Below are positions 36,989 through 45,241 of a stretch of DNA of 64,000 nucleotides, in pieces. The stretch is taken from assembly GCA_036381275.1 (NCBI GenBank), contig DASVDC010000074.1, positions 1 through 64,000 on the forward strand, read 5' to 3'. Each line of letters begins with the position of its first letter. Position 1 is the stretch's first letter. The DNA is from UBA7803 sp036381275. Lineage in GTDB: Bacteria; Pseudomonadota; Gammaproteobacteria; Pseudomonadales; Azotimanducaceae. The notes beneath the pieces were generated by a model. That model saw only the letters and a program-made list of their open reading frames with translations. It ran no database searches and had not been told where the DNA came from. Made by a program: the position numbers and the translations under genes.

Positions 36989-37414
36989 TCAGCCGGCGCG
37001 CCGGCGCGAGAGCTTGTAGGTCGCCCGCGCCAGCGCGATCAGCTCGCCTTCGTCGCTGCGTACCTCGACGTCGGCGACGCACAGGCTCCCGCCGCGCTGT
37101 ACGACCCGGGCGTCGGCGGTCAACCCGACACCCAGCGCCGCCTTCAGGAAGTTGATGTTCAGCGCCACCGTCGCACCGCGGCTGGTGGCCGGGTCGGCGT
37201 CGGGCGTCGCCCAGCAGGCGGCGGTGGCCGCGGCGTCCGCCAGCGCCGAGATCGCGCCGCCGTGAACCATGTTGCCCACCGTGACGTTGTGCTCGGCGAA
37301 CGGCATGTGGAAGCACGCGCGGTCCGGCTCGATGCGCTCGGCGCGCCAGTCGAGGTGCCGGCCGAGCGGTGAGCGGGCGGTGCTGTCGGCCAGGGCGGAG
37401 AAGTCGATCGGCAT
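36989..37414 (-). CDS. PaaI-type hotdog thioesterase
   Basis: 141 aa from ATG 37414, preceded by GGAGG 6 bases away; the longer upstream frame is not family-like. FAEHNVTVGNMVHGGAISALADAA is the PaaI/DUF4442 core (only its centre, NMVHGGAISALAD, need be noted), with GATVALNINFLKAA afterwards. Such enzymes hydrolyse acyl-CoA esters. It lies 58 bases upstream of the IDO-like gene on the same strand and may be co-transcribed with it. Confidence 0.88.
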   Translation of the reverse strand: MPIDFSALADSTARSPLGRHLDWRAERIEPDRACFHMPFAEHNVTVGNMVHGGAISALADAAATAACWATPDADPATSRGATVALNINFLKAALGVGLTADARVVQRGGSLCVADVEVRSDEGELIALARATYKLSRRRAG

Positions 37415-37628
37415 GAAACCTCCTCGGTAGCGGACGGCAGCGCCGCCAGTCTGCGGAGCGCACGTCGTGCGGTGAAGTGCCAGTTCGGTGAAGTTCGCCG
37501 GACCAGTGCGGCCCGCGGATCGGCTTCCGCAATTTTCCGAACTCTTCCGAACCCCGTCAGGATTCCTCCGCGGCGCCCGCGGCAGAATCGGCCGGCGACT
37601 GGAGAGGACCCGAGCGGAGGAAGGGCAT

Positions 37629-40001
37629 ATGGGCGGTCGTCGGCTGCGGCGTGCGGGTTTCATCGCGAGATTCGGCTGGCTGGCCGTGCCGGCGCTGATG
37701 CTGACGGCCCCGCACGCGGCCGCGCGCGGCATCCACGATCCAGCCGACGCGGCATTTGCCGGTGCCGTGCACGTGCCGATGCCGCCGGCCGGCCTGCCGG
37801 CCGACGCGCTCGAGTACGAATTCGTCGTGGCCGGCGTGACGTTCCGGCTGGAGAGCACGAGCGGCCAACCGCTGCTGGCGGCGCCCTTCACCGGCCAAAC
37901 GGGTATCTACGTCGAGACCTTTTCCGATTCCGGACAGGGCGTGGTCTTGACCGTGAGTCCCCCGGTGACGGCGATCGGCTTCCTCGGAAGCAACTTCGAC
38001 GGTTGCCCCGGCGCCGAGTTCGTGGGCGCGCTCGACACCGAGCTCGTGCACACGCCGCCCTTCACCTTCTGCGAGGACGTGTTCATCGGCGCCGCGGACA
38101 TCGGCGACATCGGTCTGGTGAACATCCGCCGGCGCGGCTCGCTGTTCGTCGTGCACGACTTGCGTTTCGTGCCGTCCCCCGGATCGTCCGGCCAGGCGGA
38201 TCTGGCCATCAGCGTCGAAAGCGATGCCGAGCGCCTGCTGCCCGACACCGCGGGCGGCTTCGATCTGCTGCTCGACAATCTGGGCCCGGACGACGGCAGC
38301 GGGGTCAAGATCATCGACTTTCCGCCGACGGGGCTGCTGAGCGGCTCGGCGCCGCCGGACGGCGTGGTCGACGTGACCGCCGAGGTGGTGACCTGGGATC
38401 GTGCCACGGTGGCGGCAGGCAGCGGCGAGCCGTTCCGGATCGACATCCTGACGCCCTCGCGCCCCGCGTTCGGCTGCAAGTCACTGCTTACCAACATTGC
38501 GGCGGTGTCCGGAACGTCTGTGGATCCGCTGCTCGCGAACAACGTCGCCGTCGACACCATCGGCTTCGACGTTCAGGCGGTGTTCGGCGAGCCGGAGATC
38601 TGCGGAAATCGCATCGACGACGACTGCGACGGCCAGAGCGACTGCATGGACTCGGATTGCCACTGCCCGCCGCCACGGCTGCCGCTGGATCCGAGCGCGC
38701 CGGCACCGAACTGTCCGTTGGGCGGCAACATCATCGAAGGGCCCAGCGGAGAAGTGATCGTCGTCTCGGGCGGCTGCGAGCCGCTGCCGGCCTCGGAGCA
38801 TCAGTGCCAGGTGCCGCGCGGGGCGTGCGGCGGCGTCGTGCTGCCCGCCTACTGCTGCGATCTCGCCACCTGGTCCGATCCGAGCCTGAACGCGTCGCAG
38901 GCGCTCGAAGCCTGTCGGGTGGAAGTGCCCGGTTGTGCGCCGGTCGATCCGAACTTCAAGGAGTCCAATCCCACCGTGAACGCCGCCGGCTACGGCTATG
39001 CACAGGCCGGGCAGAGGATCAGCTACCGGATTCACTACGAGAACATCGGCAATGCCGATGCGCTCAACGTCCAGGTAATCGACGTGCTCGATTCGAGCCT
39101 CGACGACGCGACGCTCATCGTCCACGACGGTGGACGCTACGATCCCGCGCGGCGCGTGCTGATCTGGACCGATCCGTCGCTGCCGCCGGGCGAGCCCCGA
39201 TCGGTCGGCTTCGAGGTGAACGTGCGCGCCGACGCAGCACCGGGCAACCGGGTTCGGAACGTCGCGAGCATCGTCTTTCCGAACGCCGAGCCGCCGAGCC
39301 GCATCGACACCGCGCCGATCGAGCACGTGCTGATCGATCCGCAGTTTCCGCCGAGCCCCGAGCTGTCGGTGGTGGGCTGTGACGCGGTCGCGCCGGGCAT
39401 CTGGCAGGTGCGGCTGCGCAACGACGGCTACGGCTACGCCTACAACGTCGCCGCCAGCGTCGTCGATCCTCCGGCCGGCGTCGTGGTCACCGACCCGACC
39501 GCGCGTTTCGCTCACGACGAGGACGAGAGGCCGGATGCGCTCGCGACGGTGATTCCGATCGCGGTGACGTCCAGCCACGATCACATCGCGTTCACCACGG
39601 CGACGCCGGGCGATCCCTGCCCGGCGCTCACCTGGCGCATCCGCTGGGAGAACCTGCAGGGTGAAGAGTCGATCCGGGAAGTGCAGTCGGCCGCCGACGG
39701 CGATCGAGATGCGGTGCCGGACGACGTGGACAACTGTCCGGCCGTGGCCAACCCGGATCAGCAGGACACGGACCGCGACGGGACCGGCGATGCCTGCGAG
39801 GCTCCGGCGGAGCCGCTCCGGTGCGACATCGACCTGGACGGTGACGTCGACCGCGACGACACGGCCGCGATCACGGCGGCCCGCAACACGCCGGCGAACG
39901 GTCTCGACGATCCGCGCGACGCCGACGGCGACGGCACGATCACGGTTCTGGACGCGCGCCAATGCGTGCTCGAGTGCACGCGCCCCGGCTGCGCGCGCTG
40001 A
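37629..40001 (+). CDS. Secreted multidomain protein with C-terminal type I dockerin
   Basis: 790 aa from ATG 37629, chosen because a GGAGG lies upstream and a signal peptide starts there (RRAGFIARFGWLAVPALML, cleavage near AAARG). Order: an N-terminal domain of about 170 residues, a DUF11-like conserved repeat (about 190-300), a MopE-like Cys/Asp stretch EICGNRIDDDCDGQSDC near 330, a second DUF11-like module (SYRIHYENIGNADALNVQV, about 455-540), and a thrombospondin-3 calcium repeat (DDVDNCPAVANPDQQDTDRD). The final 60 residues form a dockerin with two calcium loops, DIDLDGDVDRDD and DADGDGTITVLDA. No catalytic domain is visible. The next gene, 21 bases on, encodes a cohesin-like protein. Confidence 0.85.
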   Translation: MGGRRLRRAGFIARFGWLAVPALMLTAPHAAARGIHDPADAAFAGAVHVPMPPAGLPADALEYEFVVAGVTFRLESTSGQPLLAAPFTGQTGIYVETFSDSGQGVVLTVSPPVTAIGFLGSNFDGCPGAEFVGALDTELVHTPPFTFCEDVFIGAADIGDIGLVNIRRRGSLFVVHDLRFVPSPGSSGQADLAISVESDAERLLPDTAGGFDLLLDNLGPDDGSGVKIIDFPPTGLLSGSAPPDGVVDVTAEVVTWDRATVAAGSGEPFRIDILTPSRPAFGCKSLLTNIAAVSGTSVDPLLANNVAVDTIGFDVQAVFGEPEICGNRIDDDCDGQSDCMDSDCHCPPPRLPLDPSAPAPNCPLGGNIIEGPSGEVIVVSGGCEPLPASEHQCQVPRGACGGVVLPAYCCDLATWSDPSLNASQALEACRVEVPGCAPVDPNFKESNPTVNAAGYGYAQAGQRISYRIHYENIGNADALNVQVIDVLDSSLDDATLIVHDGGRYDPARRVLIWTDPSLPPGEPRSVGFEVNVRADAAPGNRVRNVASIVFPNAEPPSRIDTAPIEHVLIDPQFPPSPELSVVGCDAVAPGIWQVRLRNDGYGYAYNVAASVVDPPAGVVVTDPTARFAHDEDERPDALATVIPIAVTSSHDHIAFTTATPGDPCPALTWRIRWENLQGEESIREVQSAADGDRDAVPDDVDNCPAVANPDQQDTDRDGTGDACEAPAEPLRCDIDLDGDVDRDDTAAITAARNTPANGLDDPRDADGDGTITVLDARQCVLECTRPGCAR

Positions 40002-40022
40002 TCCATACGGAGGAGCGATCCC

Positions 40023-40610
40023 ATGCGTGACAGGCACTGCGTTCTGATTCTGGCGATGATGCTGCTTGCCGGCGCGGGACCGGCTCGGGCGCTGATCATC
40101 GAGTTCGTTCCGGCGGACCAGACGGTCGCGCTCGGCGGCACGGCTTCCGTGGACGTCGTGATCGACGGGCTCGGCACCGGCGTCGCGCCGTCGCTCGGGG
40201 CGTTCGATCTCGAGATCACGTTCGACGACGCGATTCTGGCACCCGCCGGCATCGCGTTCGGCGGGCTCCTGGGCGACGGCATCGTCACGAGCGTGAACGG
40301 CGGGACGTTGACGGCCGGCCGCACCGACGCGTTCGAGCTGTCGTTCCTGTTCCCGTCGGAGCTCGATGCATTGCAGCCGTCCACGTTCACGTTGCTGACG
40401 CTGTCGTTCGAGGCGCGGTCGGTTGGCTCCGCCGTGCTGTCGCTCGGCCGCGCGATTCTCGGCGACGGGTTCGGCGACCCGCTGCTGCTCGATTCCGCCG
40501 GCTCGGGGACCGTCAGGGTGCTCGCGGCGTCCGCCCCGGTGACGGAACCGCCGATGCTCCTGCTGCTGGGGCTGGGTATCGGGTCGGCCTGGCTGTTGCG
40601 GCGCCGCTGA
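40023..40610 (+). CDS. Cohesin-like protein with PEP-CTERM-type anchor
   Basis: 195 aa. A signal peptide (about 1-24, ending PARA) is followed by a single cohesin-like beta-sandwich (about 25-160: VALGGTASVDVVIDGLG, GAFDLEITFDDAILAP). The C-terminus is a sorting tag of the PEP-CTERM type: EPP, a hydrophobic helix (MLLLLGLGIGSAWLL), and RRR. In known systems an exosortase (EpsH/XrtA) cuts such tags; none is in the window. GGAGG sits just upstream of the start. Directly follows the dockerin gene, so the two products may bind each other on the cell surface. Confidence 0.82.
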   Translation: MRDRHCVLILAMMLLAGAGPARALIIEFVPADQTVALGGTASVDVVIDGLGTGVAPSLGAFDLEITFDDAILAPAGIAFGGLLGDGIVTSVNGGTLTAGRTDAFELSFLFPSELDALQPSTFTLLTLSFEARSVGSAVLSLGRAILGDGFGDPLLLDSAGSGTVRVLAASAPVTEPPMLLLLGLGIGSAWLLRRR

Positions 40611-40620
40611 CGATCCCGCT

Positions 40621-40637
40621 CCGCGCCCGAGGCGCGG
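40621..40637. terminator. Hairpin between convergent genes
   Basis: CCGCGCC and GGCGCGG form a perfect 7-bp stem with a 3-base loop, placed in the 33 bases between the stop of the cohesin gene and the stop of the desaturase gene. It could end transcription from both sides, although no T-run is present. Confidence 0.45.
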
Positions 40638-40643
40638 CCGCGG

Positions 40644-41585
40644 TCAGGCTGCCGCGGGCGGCGCTTCGGCGCCCGTGTGCCGCGTCGCGCGTCGCAGCAC
40701 GTCGCGGTAGCCGCGGGACAGGCAGTCGAAGCCGTCGAAGTACCCTCTCTTCTTCAACAGCCGGTGGAAGCGCGGCAGGTTGTACAGCGGCACCCCCGCC
40801 TGCAGGTGGTGCTCGACGTGGTAGTTGACGCGGTTCGGTGCCACCAGCAGCCGTTCCCACCAGCTCACCAGCGTGCTGCAGGTGTTGATGCGCGGATCCG
40901 CCGCCAGCCGGTCGCGGGCCACGCCGTGCTCGCTCATGAAGCGCAGCCGCGTCACGAACGGGTAGACGAACAGGTAGGCGGCCCACCAGAGCAGATAGGC
41001 CCACGGCGCCCCCGCCAGCGTCAGCGCACCGAGCAGCACCGCGTGGCTCACCAGGAACGGGGCGTTGCGCCGCGGCCGGAGCCGCCGGAGTTGCCGCCAG
41101 GTATCGCGCAGACCGGTGCGGCCGGTGAGATCCCGGGTCAGCTTGCGGCGCAGACTGTCGGGCGTCGCGGGGTAGGCGGAGGCGATGCCGAGGTCCGGAT
41201 CCTGCGGCGTGCCGGCGAAGCGGTGGTGCCCGAGGTGGTAGTCGCGATAGCGGTACAGGCTCGTGTTCATCGGCCCGCCGCACAGCCAGTGGCCGACCAG
41301 CTCGTTGACCCGGCGGCGGCGAAAGAAAACGCTGTGCGCGCAGTCGTGGTTCAATACCTCGAGGCCGAGCTGCCGCCCGCCGAGGACGGCCACACTGACC
41401 AGAATCGTCAGCGGGTTCGGCCAGAGAATCGCGAGAGCGAACGCGCCGGCGATGATCGCGTAGTTGAGCGCGAGCACGCCGGAGGCCTTCCAGTCCGAAC
41501 GGGCGAGGCAGGCGGCGAGCTCCTCCCGGCTCACGAAGCGGTCGAGGCGGGCAGGGGATTCGGTTACGGTGTCGCCCACGGTCAT
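40644..41585 (-). CDS. Membrane fatty acid desaturase family protein
   Basis: 313 aa with four membrane helices. The three histidine boxes are HDCAHS (80-85), HLGHHR (117-122) and HVEHHL (about 253-258), the di-iron ligands of acyl desaturases and related hydroxylases. No fused cytochrome b5 or ferredoxin domain is present. It is divergent from a PaaX-type regulator, with a promoter-like sequence between, so this regulator may control it. Confidence 0.9.
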   Translation of the reverse strand: MTVGDTVTESPARLDRFVSREELAACLARSDWKASGVLALNYAIIAGAFALAILWPNPLTILVSVAVLGGRQLGLEVLNHDCAHSVFFRRRRVNELVGHWLCGGPMNTSLYRYRDYHLGHHRFAGTPQDPDLGIASAYPATPDSLRRKLTRDLTGRTGLRDTWRQLRRLRPRRNAPFLVSHAVLLGALTLAGAPWAYLLWWAAYLFVYPFVTRLRFMSEHGVARDRLAADPRINTCSTLVSWWERLLVAPNRVNYHVEHHLQAGVPLYNLPRFHRLLKKRGYFDGFDCLSRGYRDVLRRATRHTGAEAPPAAA

Positions 41586-41620
41586 GGCGGGTGCCTGCGG
41601 TCTCTTCGATGCGGCGTCAT

Positions 41621-41649
41621 TTATTACACAGAATGTCTGATCGGGTCAA
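41621..41649 (-). promoter_or_regulatory. Candidate promoter of the desaturase gene
   Basis: On the minus strand, TTGACC (41649-41644) is followed after 17 bases by TAATAA (41626-41621), or after 15 bases by TGTAAT. The stretch 41620-41660 is strikingly AT-rich for this genome. It lies between the desaturase start and the divergent regulator, so it could also contain the regulator's own operator. Confidence 0.5.
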
Positions 41650-41688
41650 TACGTGTTAGAAAGACGGAGGCGTGAGGCACGCTCGCCG

Positions 41689-42495
41689 ATGGATCCGACC
41701 GCTCTGCAGACCCTGAGCGCGCCGGAGCTCGTGCTGACGCTGGCGGACTCGGTCCCGGAGCCGCGCCTCGCCGCGGCGCAGGTGGTGGCGGCGGCGCAGC
41801 TGCTCGGCATCGATGCCGGCGCGGTGCGGGTCGCGCTCGCCCGGCTGGTCAAGCAGGGCGTGCTCGAGCAGGCCGAGCGCGGCGTCTACCGGCTCGGGCG
41901 CCGCGGCAGCGAGCTGCACCGGCGCGTGCTCGCCTGGGACCGAGTGGAGGATCAGGTCCGCCGCTGGGACGGGCGCTGGCTAGCGGTGCTGACGGCCCAG
42001 CTCGGACGCTCGGACAAGGCGGGGCTGCGGGCCCGGGAGCGCGCGCTGCGGCTGAAAGGTTTCGCGGAGGCGCAGCCCGGGCTGTTCGTGCGCCCGAACA
42101 ACCTGCGCGCCGCGCTCCCGGCCCTCCGCGACGAGCTGGTCGGTCTCGGCCTCGACCGCGAGGCGCTGGTCGTCGTGATCGACCAGGCCGACCCGACACG
42201 GCCGTTCGAGCCCGAGCGGCTCTGGGATACCGCGGCGCTCGAGCGCCGCTACGCCGACGACCGGCGGCGGCTCGAGGAGAGCACCGCGCGAGTGGCCGAG
42301 CTCGACGTGCAATCCGCCGCGCGCGAGACGCTGCTGGTGGGACGCGCGGTGATGCACGACATCCTGATCGATCCGCTGTTGCCCGAGACGCTGGTGGACG
42401 TGGCGGCGCGCCGGCGGCTGATCGCGGCGATGCGCGCCTACGACCGGCTCGGCAAACGCTGCTGGCGCGCGTTTTACCGGGCGCTGCCCCCGTGA
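41689..42495 (+). CDS. PaaX-family transcriptional regulator
   Basis: 268 aa from ATG 41689 (the frame also opens at GTG 41653). An N-terminal winged helix (about 20-80, DAGAVRVALARLVKQGVLEQ, GVYRLG) is followed by PaaX-like middle and C-terminal domains (WDGRWLAVLTAQL; LDRLG-type tail with RAYDRLGKRCWRAFYRALPP). PaaX represses phenylacetate catabolism through phenylacetyl-CoA. No paa genes are seen, and the divergent gene is a desaturase, so an acyl-CoA ligand is possible but unproven. Confidence 0.82.
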   Translation: MDPTALQTLSAPELVLTLADSVPEPRLAAAQVVAAAQLLGIDAGAVRVALARLVKQGVLEQAERGVYRLGRRGSELHRRVLAWDRVEDQVRRWDGRWLAVLTAQLGRSDKAGLRARERALRLKGFAEAQPGLFVRPNNLRAALPALRDELVGLGLDREALVVVIDQADPTRPFEPERLWDTAALERRYADDRRRLEESTARVAELDVQSAARETLLVGRAVMHDILIDPLLPETLVDVAARRRLIAAMRAYDRLGKRCWRAFYRALPP

Positions 42496-42526
42496 GGGGA
42501 TGCTGGGTAAGCGCTCGTCCGCGCGC

Positions 42527-43060
42527 TCACGGGCGCTGGACGAGGTGGATGCCGAAGTCCTCCTCGTACGGCGGCACGTGACATTCGACGATCCAGCCTT
42601 CGTCGACTTCGAGGCGCAAGCCCACGAAGTCGGCGTGAATCGGCATCAGCGGTCGGCCGCGCGAGCACAGCACGGCGATCTGCAGCCGACGCGCGCCGGC
42701 GGCGTGCAGATGACAGACGGCGCGCAGCAGCGACTCGCCGGTGTACAGCACGTCGTCGACGAGAATCAGGTGGCGCCCCTTCACGTCGAGATCGAGCGCG
42801 CTGGCGTCGAGATGCGGGTGCTCGTAGAGCCGCTCGAGCGTGTCGTCGTAGAGTTTCAGCGCGAGCTCGCCGACCTCCACCGGGTGTCCCTGTCGCCGCA
42901 GGCGCTCGGCCAGGCGCTGGGCCAGCGGCGCGCCGCGCCGTACGATCCCGACGAGCGCGGTGTCGGGCGAGAGGTCCGCCGCGATGGCGCGTGCGAGCAC
43001 ATCCAGCAGGCGCTCCACCTCCGCGGCGTCGGTCAGCCGGACGGCCGTGGCGGTGGTCAC
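42527..43060 (-). CDS. PyrR-like phosphoribosyltransferase
   Basis: 177 aa. The PRPP-binding motif is LILVDDVLYTGES (about 98-110). GIVRRGAPLAQRLAERL and AVLCSRGRPLMPIHADFVG complete the PyrR pattern. In Gram-positive bacteria PyrR binds pyr mRNA and has uracil phosphoribosyltransferase activity; in proteobacteria such genes often sit with pyrBC. Here the neighbour is nicotinate phosphoribosyltransferase, overlapping by 4 bases. The role is therefore uncertain; a nucleobase salvage enzyme is the simplest reading. Confidence 0.82.
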   Translation of the reverse strand: MTTATAVRLTDAAEVERLLDVLARAIAADLSPDTALVGIVRRGAPLAQRLAERLRRQGHPVEVGELALKLYDDTLERLYEHPHLDASALDLDVKGRHLILVDDVLYTGESLLRAVCHLHAAGARRLQIAVLCSRGRPLMPIHADFVGLRLEVDEGWIVECHVPPYEEDFGIHLVQRP

Positions 43061-44436
43061 CGGACGCTCTCCTCGTCGGCCGTCGCCCGCGCCAGAATCC
43101 GTTGCCGCACTTCGTCGCGATGGCGCTCCAGCGCCGGGCTCAACCTGACCGGGTACGGCGCGCCGCGCGGCTCGATACCGCGCAGATCGGCGGGCAGCGT
43201 CCCAAGCGCCGCGGCGGCGCGCTGCCGGGCGGCTTCGATCGGCTCCGGTGCGCGCACGCGTCTGCCGCCGACGACGATCGGCTCGAGCAGCGGCGTGCCG
43301 TTGAGCGCCTCGTCGCGCCGGCCGAGCGTATCCCCGGTCGCGACGCCGCCCTCGACGTGGCGGAAGATCTGTTTCGCGCCGGGCAGCGACGGCTTGCCGG
43401 TGGAGAGCTTCATCCGGCCTTCGCCGGCGTAGGCCACGAGCTTGTAGGCCATGTCGAGCACCGGCGCGTCGGTGGAGACGCCCATGGCCGTGCCGACGCC
43501 GAATCCGTCGATCGGAAAGCCGGCGGCCATCAGCGCATCGACCTCGTATTCGTCGAGCCCGCCGCTGACGAAGATCTGCACGTCGCCGAGGCCGGCGGCG
43601 TCGAGCCGGCGGCGGGCTTCACGGGCGAGCGGTCCGAGATCGCCCGAGTCGAGGCGCACGCCGCGCACGCGGAACCCGTCGCCGAGCTCGCGCGCGAGAC
43701 GCACCACGTTGTCGACGCCGCGCAGCGTGTCGTAGGTGTCCACCAGCAGCACCGTATCGGGAAATTCCGCAACGAAGGCGCGAAACGCGGCCAGCTCGTC
43801 CTCGTGCGCCTGCACGAAACTGTGTGCCATGGTGCCGGCGATCGGGATCCCGTAGACCTTGCCGGCGAGCACGTTCGAGGTCGCCTGGACGCCGGCGATG
43901 TAGAACGCACGGGCCGCCTTCAGCCCGCCGTCGGCGCCGTGGATGCGACGCAGGCCGAAGTCGAGCACGGGTCGTCCGCGGGCGGCGGCGACCACGCGCG
44001 AGGCCTTGGTGGCCAGCACCGACTGGGCGTGCATCTGATTGAGCACCCAGGTCTCGAGTATCTGCGCCTGCGGAGCGGGCGCCGTCACCTCCACCAGCGG
44101 CTCCAGCGGAAACACCGGCATGCCGTCCGGCAGGCCGTAGACGTCGCCGGTGAAGCGCAGCGCCGCGAGGTAGTCGAGAAAATGGCCGGAGAACAGCCCG
44201 GTCTGCTCGAGGTACGCGAGATCGCTGTCGCTGAAGCGCAGCTCGGTCACGAAGTCGGCCACGTCCTCGATGCCGCAGGAGAGCACGTAGCCGCGCCGCT
44301 CGGGCAGCGTGCGGTAGTACAGGCTGAACGTCGCTGGATCGACCATGCCCGCCGCCAGATAGGCCTGGGCCATGGTGAGCTCGTAGAGGTCCGTGAACAG
44401 CGCGGCGTTGCGGCCGGACAGGAACGCGTCGCTCAT
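43057..44436 (-). CDS. pncB: Nicotinate phosphoribosyltransferase
   Basis: 459 aa from ATG 44436, preceded by GGAGA; the upstream extension is not conserved in type. FTDLYELTMAQAYLAAGM at the N-terminus, FGLRRIHGADGGLKAARA (about 175), GTMAHSFVQAHEDELAAF (about 205; phospho-His site) and RLDSGDLGPLAREARR (about 255) are family motifs. It makes nicotinate mononucleotide from nicotinate and PRPP with ATP. It is translationally coupled to the PyrR-like gene, which lies downstream. Confidence 0.93.
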   Translation of the reverse strand: MSDAFLSGRNAALFTDLYELTMAQAYLAAGMVDPATFSLYYRTLPERRGYVLSCGIEDVADFVTELRFSDSDLAYLEQTGLFSGHFLDYLAALRFTGDVYGLPDGMPVFPLEPLVEVTAPAPQAQILETWVLNQMHAQSVLATKASRVVAAARGRPVLDFGLRRIHGADGGLKAARAFYIAGVQATSNVLAGKVYGIPIAGTMAHSFVQAHEDELAAFRAFVAEFPDTVLLVDTYDTLRGVDNVVRLARELGDGFRVRGVRLDSGDLGPLAREARRRLDAAGLGDVQIFVSGGLDEYEVDALMAAGFPIDGFGVGTAMGVSTDAPVLDMAYKLVAYAGEGRMKLSTGKPSLPGAKQIFRHVEGGVATGDTLGRRDEALNGTPLLEPIVVGGRRVRAPEPIEAARQRAAAALGTLPADLRGIEPRGAPYPVRLSPALERHRDEVRQRILARATADEESVR

Positions 44437-44560
44437 TGCCGTCTCCGCTCGAAGCCCTCGATGGTGACACAAGCGGCGCCGGGAGACACTGCGAAGTGCC
44501 GGCTGCAAAGCAGCGCCGCTTCCGGGACACTAGTCACCGGCTTCGAGACCGGAGCGGGTC

Positions 44561-45094
44561 ATGCAGACGCCGAGGTTGATTCGCGAGCTCTACCTGCCGA
44601 GAGAGGTGGTGTTCGACGCGTGGACGGATGCCGGGCACCTCTCGCAGTGGTACGTGCCGGACGGCTGCGAGCCCGGCCAGGTGATCGTCGAGCCCGTGCC
44701 CGGCGGGCGCTTCGACGTGAATTGGACGGACCTATCCGGCGCGGCGGTGCGCGAATCGGGAACGTTCACCGAGATCACCCGGCCGGAAGGGTTCGTGCTC
44801 ACGCTCGGCTACAACCCTGTGGGAGCGGCCTCCGGCCGCGAATCTCGGGAAGTTCGCGCCCAGGGGCGCTTGCCGCATTTGCGGCCGGAGGCCGCTCCCG
44901 CAGGGACCGGTCGTCTGCGTTTGATTCTGGAAGATCGGGTGGACGCTTGTCAGATCGTGCTCAGCGAGGAGCTCGGCGCGGGGCGGCTACCGGAGGTGAC
45001 CACCGAACGGCTGCTCGAGAGCTACGGCTCGGCGTTCCGTCAGCAATGGGAGCGACGCCTGGATCGCCTGGAGGCCTACTTCTCGGCGATCTGA
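44561..45094 (+). CDS. AHSA1/SRPBCC-domain protein containing an in-frame REP
   Basis: 177 aa. The N-terminal AHSA1 pattern is clear: RELYLPREVVFDAWTD, WYVPDGCEPG, GGRFDVNW, GTFTEITRPEGFVLTL. It resumes near residue 116 (RLRLILEDR) and ends with ESYGSAFRQQWERRLDRLEAYF. Residues about 85-115 are encoded by a palindromic REP pair (44815-44905), which interrupts the strand-to-strand turn of the fold without breaking the frame. SRPBCC proteins bind hydrophobic ligands or Hsp90; function here is unknown. Confidence 0.85.
   Translation: MQTPRLIRELYLPREVVFDAWTDAGHLSQWYVPDGCEPGQVIVEPVPGGRFDVNWTDLSGAAVRESGTFTEITRPEGFVLTLGYNPVGAASGRESREVRAQGRLPHLRPEAAPAGTGRLRLILEDRVDACQIVLSEELGAGRLPEVTTERLLESYGSAFRQQWERRLDRLEAYFSAI
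44815..44905. repeat. Paired REP element inside the AHSA1 coding sequence
   Basis: CCTGTGGGAGCGGCCTCCGG (from 44816) and, in reverse, CCGGAGGCCGCTCCCGCAGG (to about 44904) flank a 36-base spacer. The arms match the intergenic copy at 58216-58278 closely. Both arms read through in the gene's frame. Confidence 0.9.
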
Positions 45095-45110
45095 CGGGGA
45101 TGAAGAGCGG

Positions 45111-45140
45111 AAATGAAAAGGGCCGGAGTTGGACCGGCCC
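45111..45140 (-). terminator. Rho-independent terminator of the mini transcription unit
   Basis: On the minus strand GGGCCGG (45140-45134) pairs with CCGGCCC (45126-45120) around a 7-base loop, followed at once by TTTTCATTT. It is the clearest intrinsic terminator in the window. Read from the plus strand it also lies 26 bases after the AHSA1 stop. Confidence 0.8.
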
Positions 45141-45167
45141 CCCCGTAAGCCCGTTGAGGCTCTCGTG

Positions 45168-45203
45168 CTACCGATCGCCCTCACGAGCAAAACGAGTAGA
45201 CAT
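45168..45203 (-). CDS. 11-codon peptide with a near-perfect Shine-Dalgarno sequence
   Basis: ATG at 45203 begins MSTRFAREGDR and ends at TAG 45168. The 15 bases just upstream, GAAAGGAGGTGATCC, are complementary to essentially the whole anti-Shine-Dalgarno tail of 16S rRNA, with AGGAGGT 5 bases before ATG. A promoter (45242-45270) and an intrinsic terminator (45111-45140) bound it. CTCGTG (45162-45167) and CACGAG (45182-45187) could pair across the stop codon as an alternative hairpin, as in attenuator leaders, but no minus-strand gene follows the terminator. I do not recognise the peptide; it may be a leader peptide relic, a small protein or part of a small RNA. Confidence 0.5.
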   Translation of the reverse strand: MSTRFAREGDR

Positions 45204-45241
45204 GGATCACCTCCTTTCTTTATCCGCCCGACACGCCACGG

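Noticed and set aside
45204..45219. 16-base match to the 3' end of 16S rRNA (GGATCACCTCCTTTCT on the plus strand)
   Set aside because: Upstream bases do not continue as 16S rRNA, and the reverse strand places this exactly as a Shine-Dalgarno sequence before an ATG with promoter and terminator, so an rRNA fragment is unlikely.
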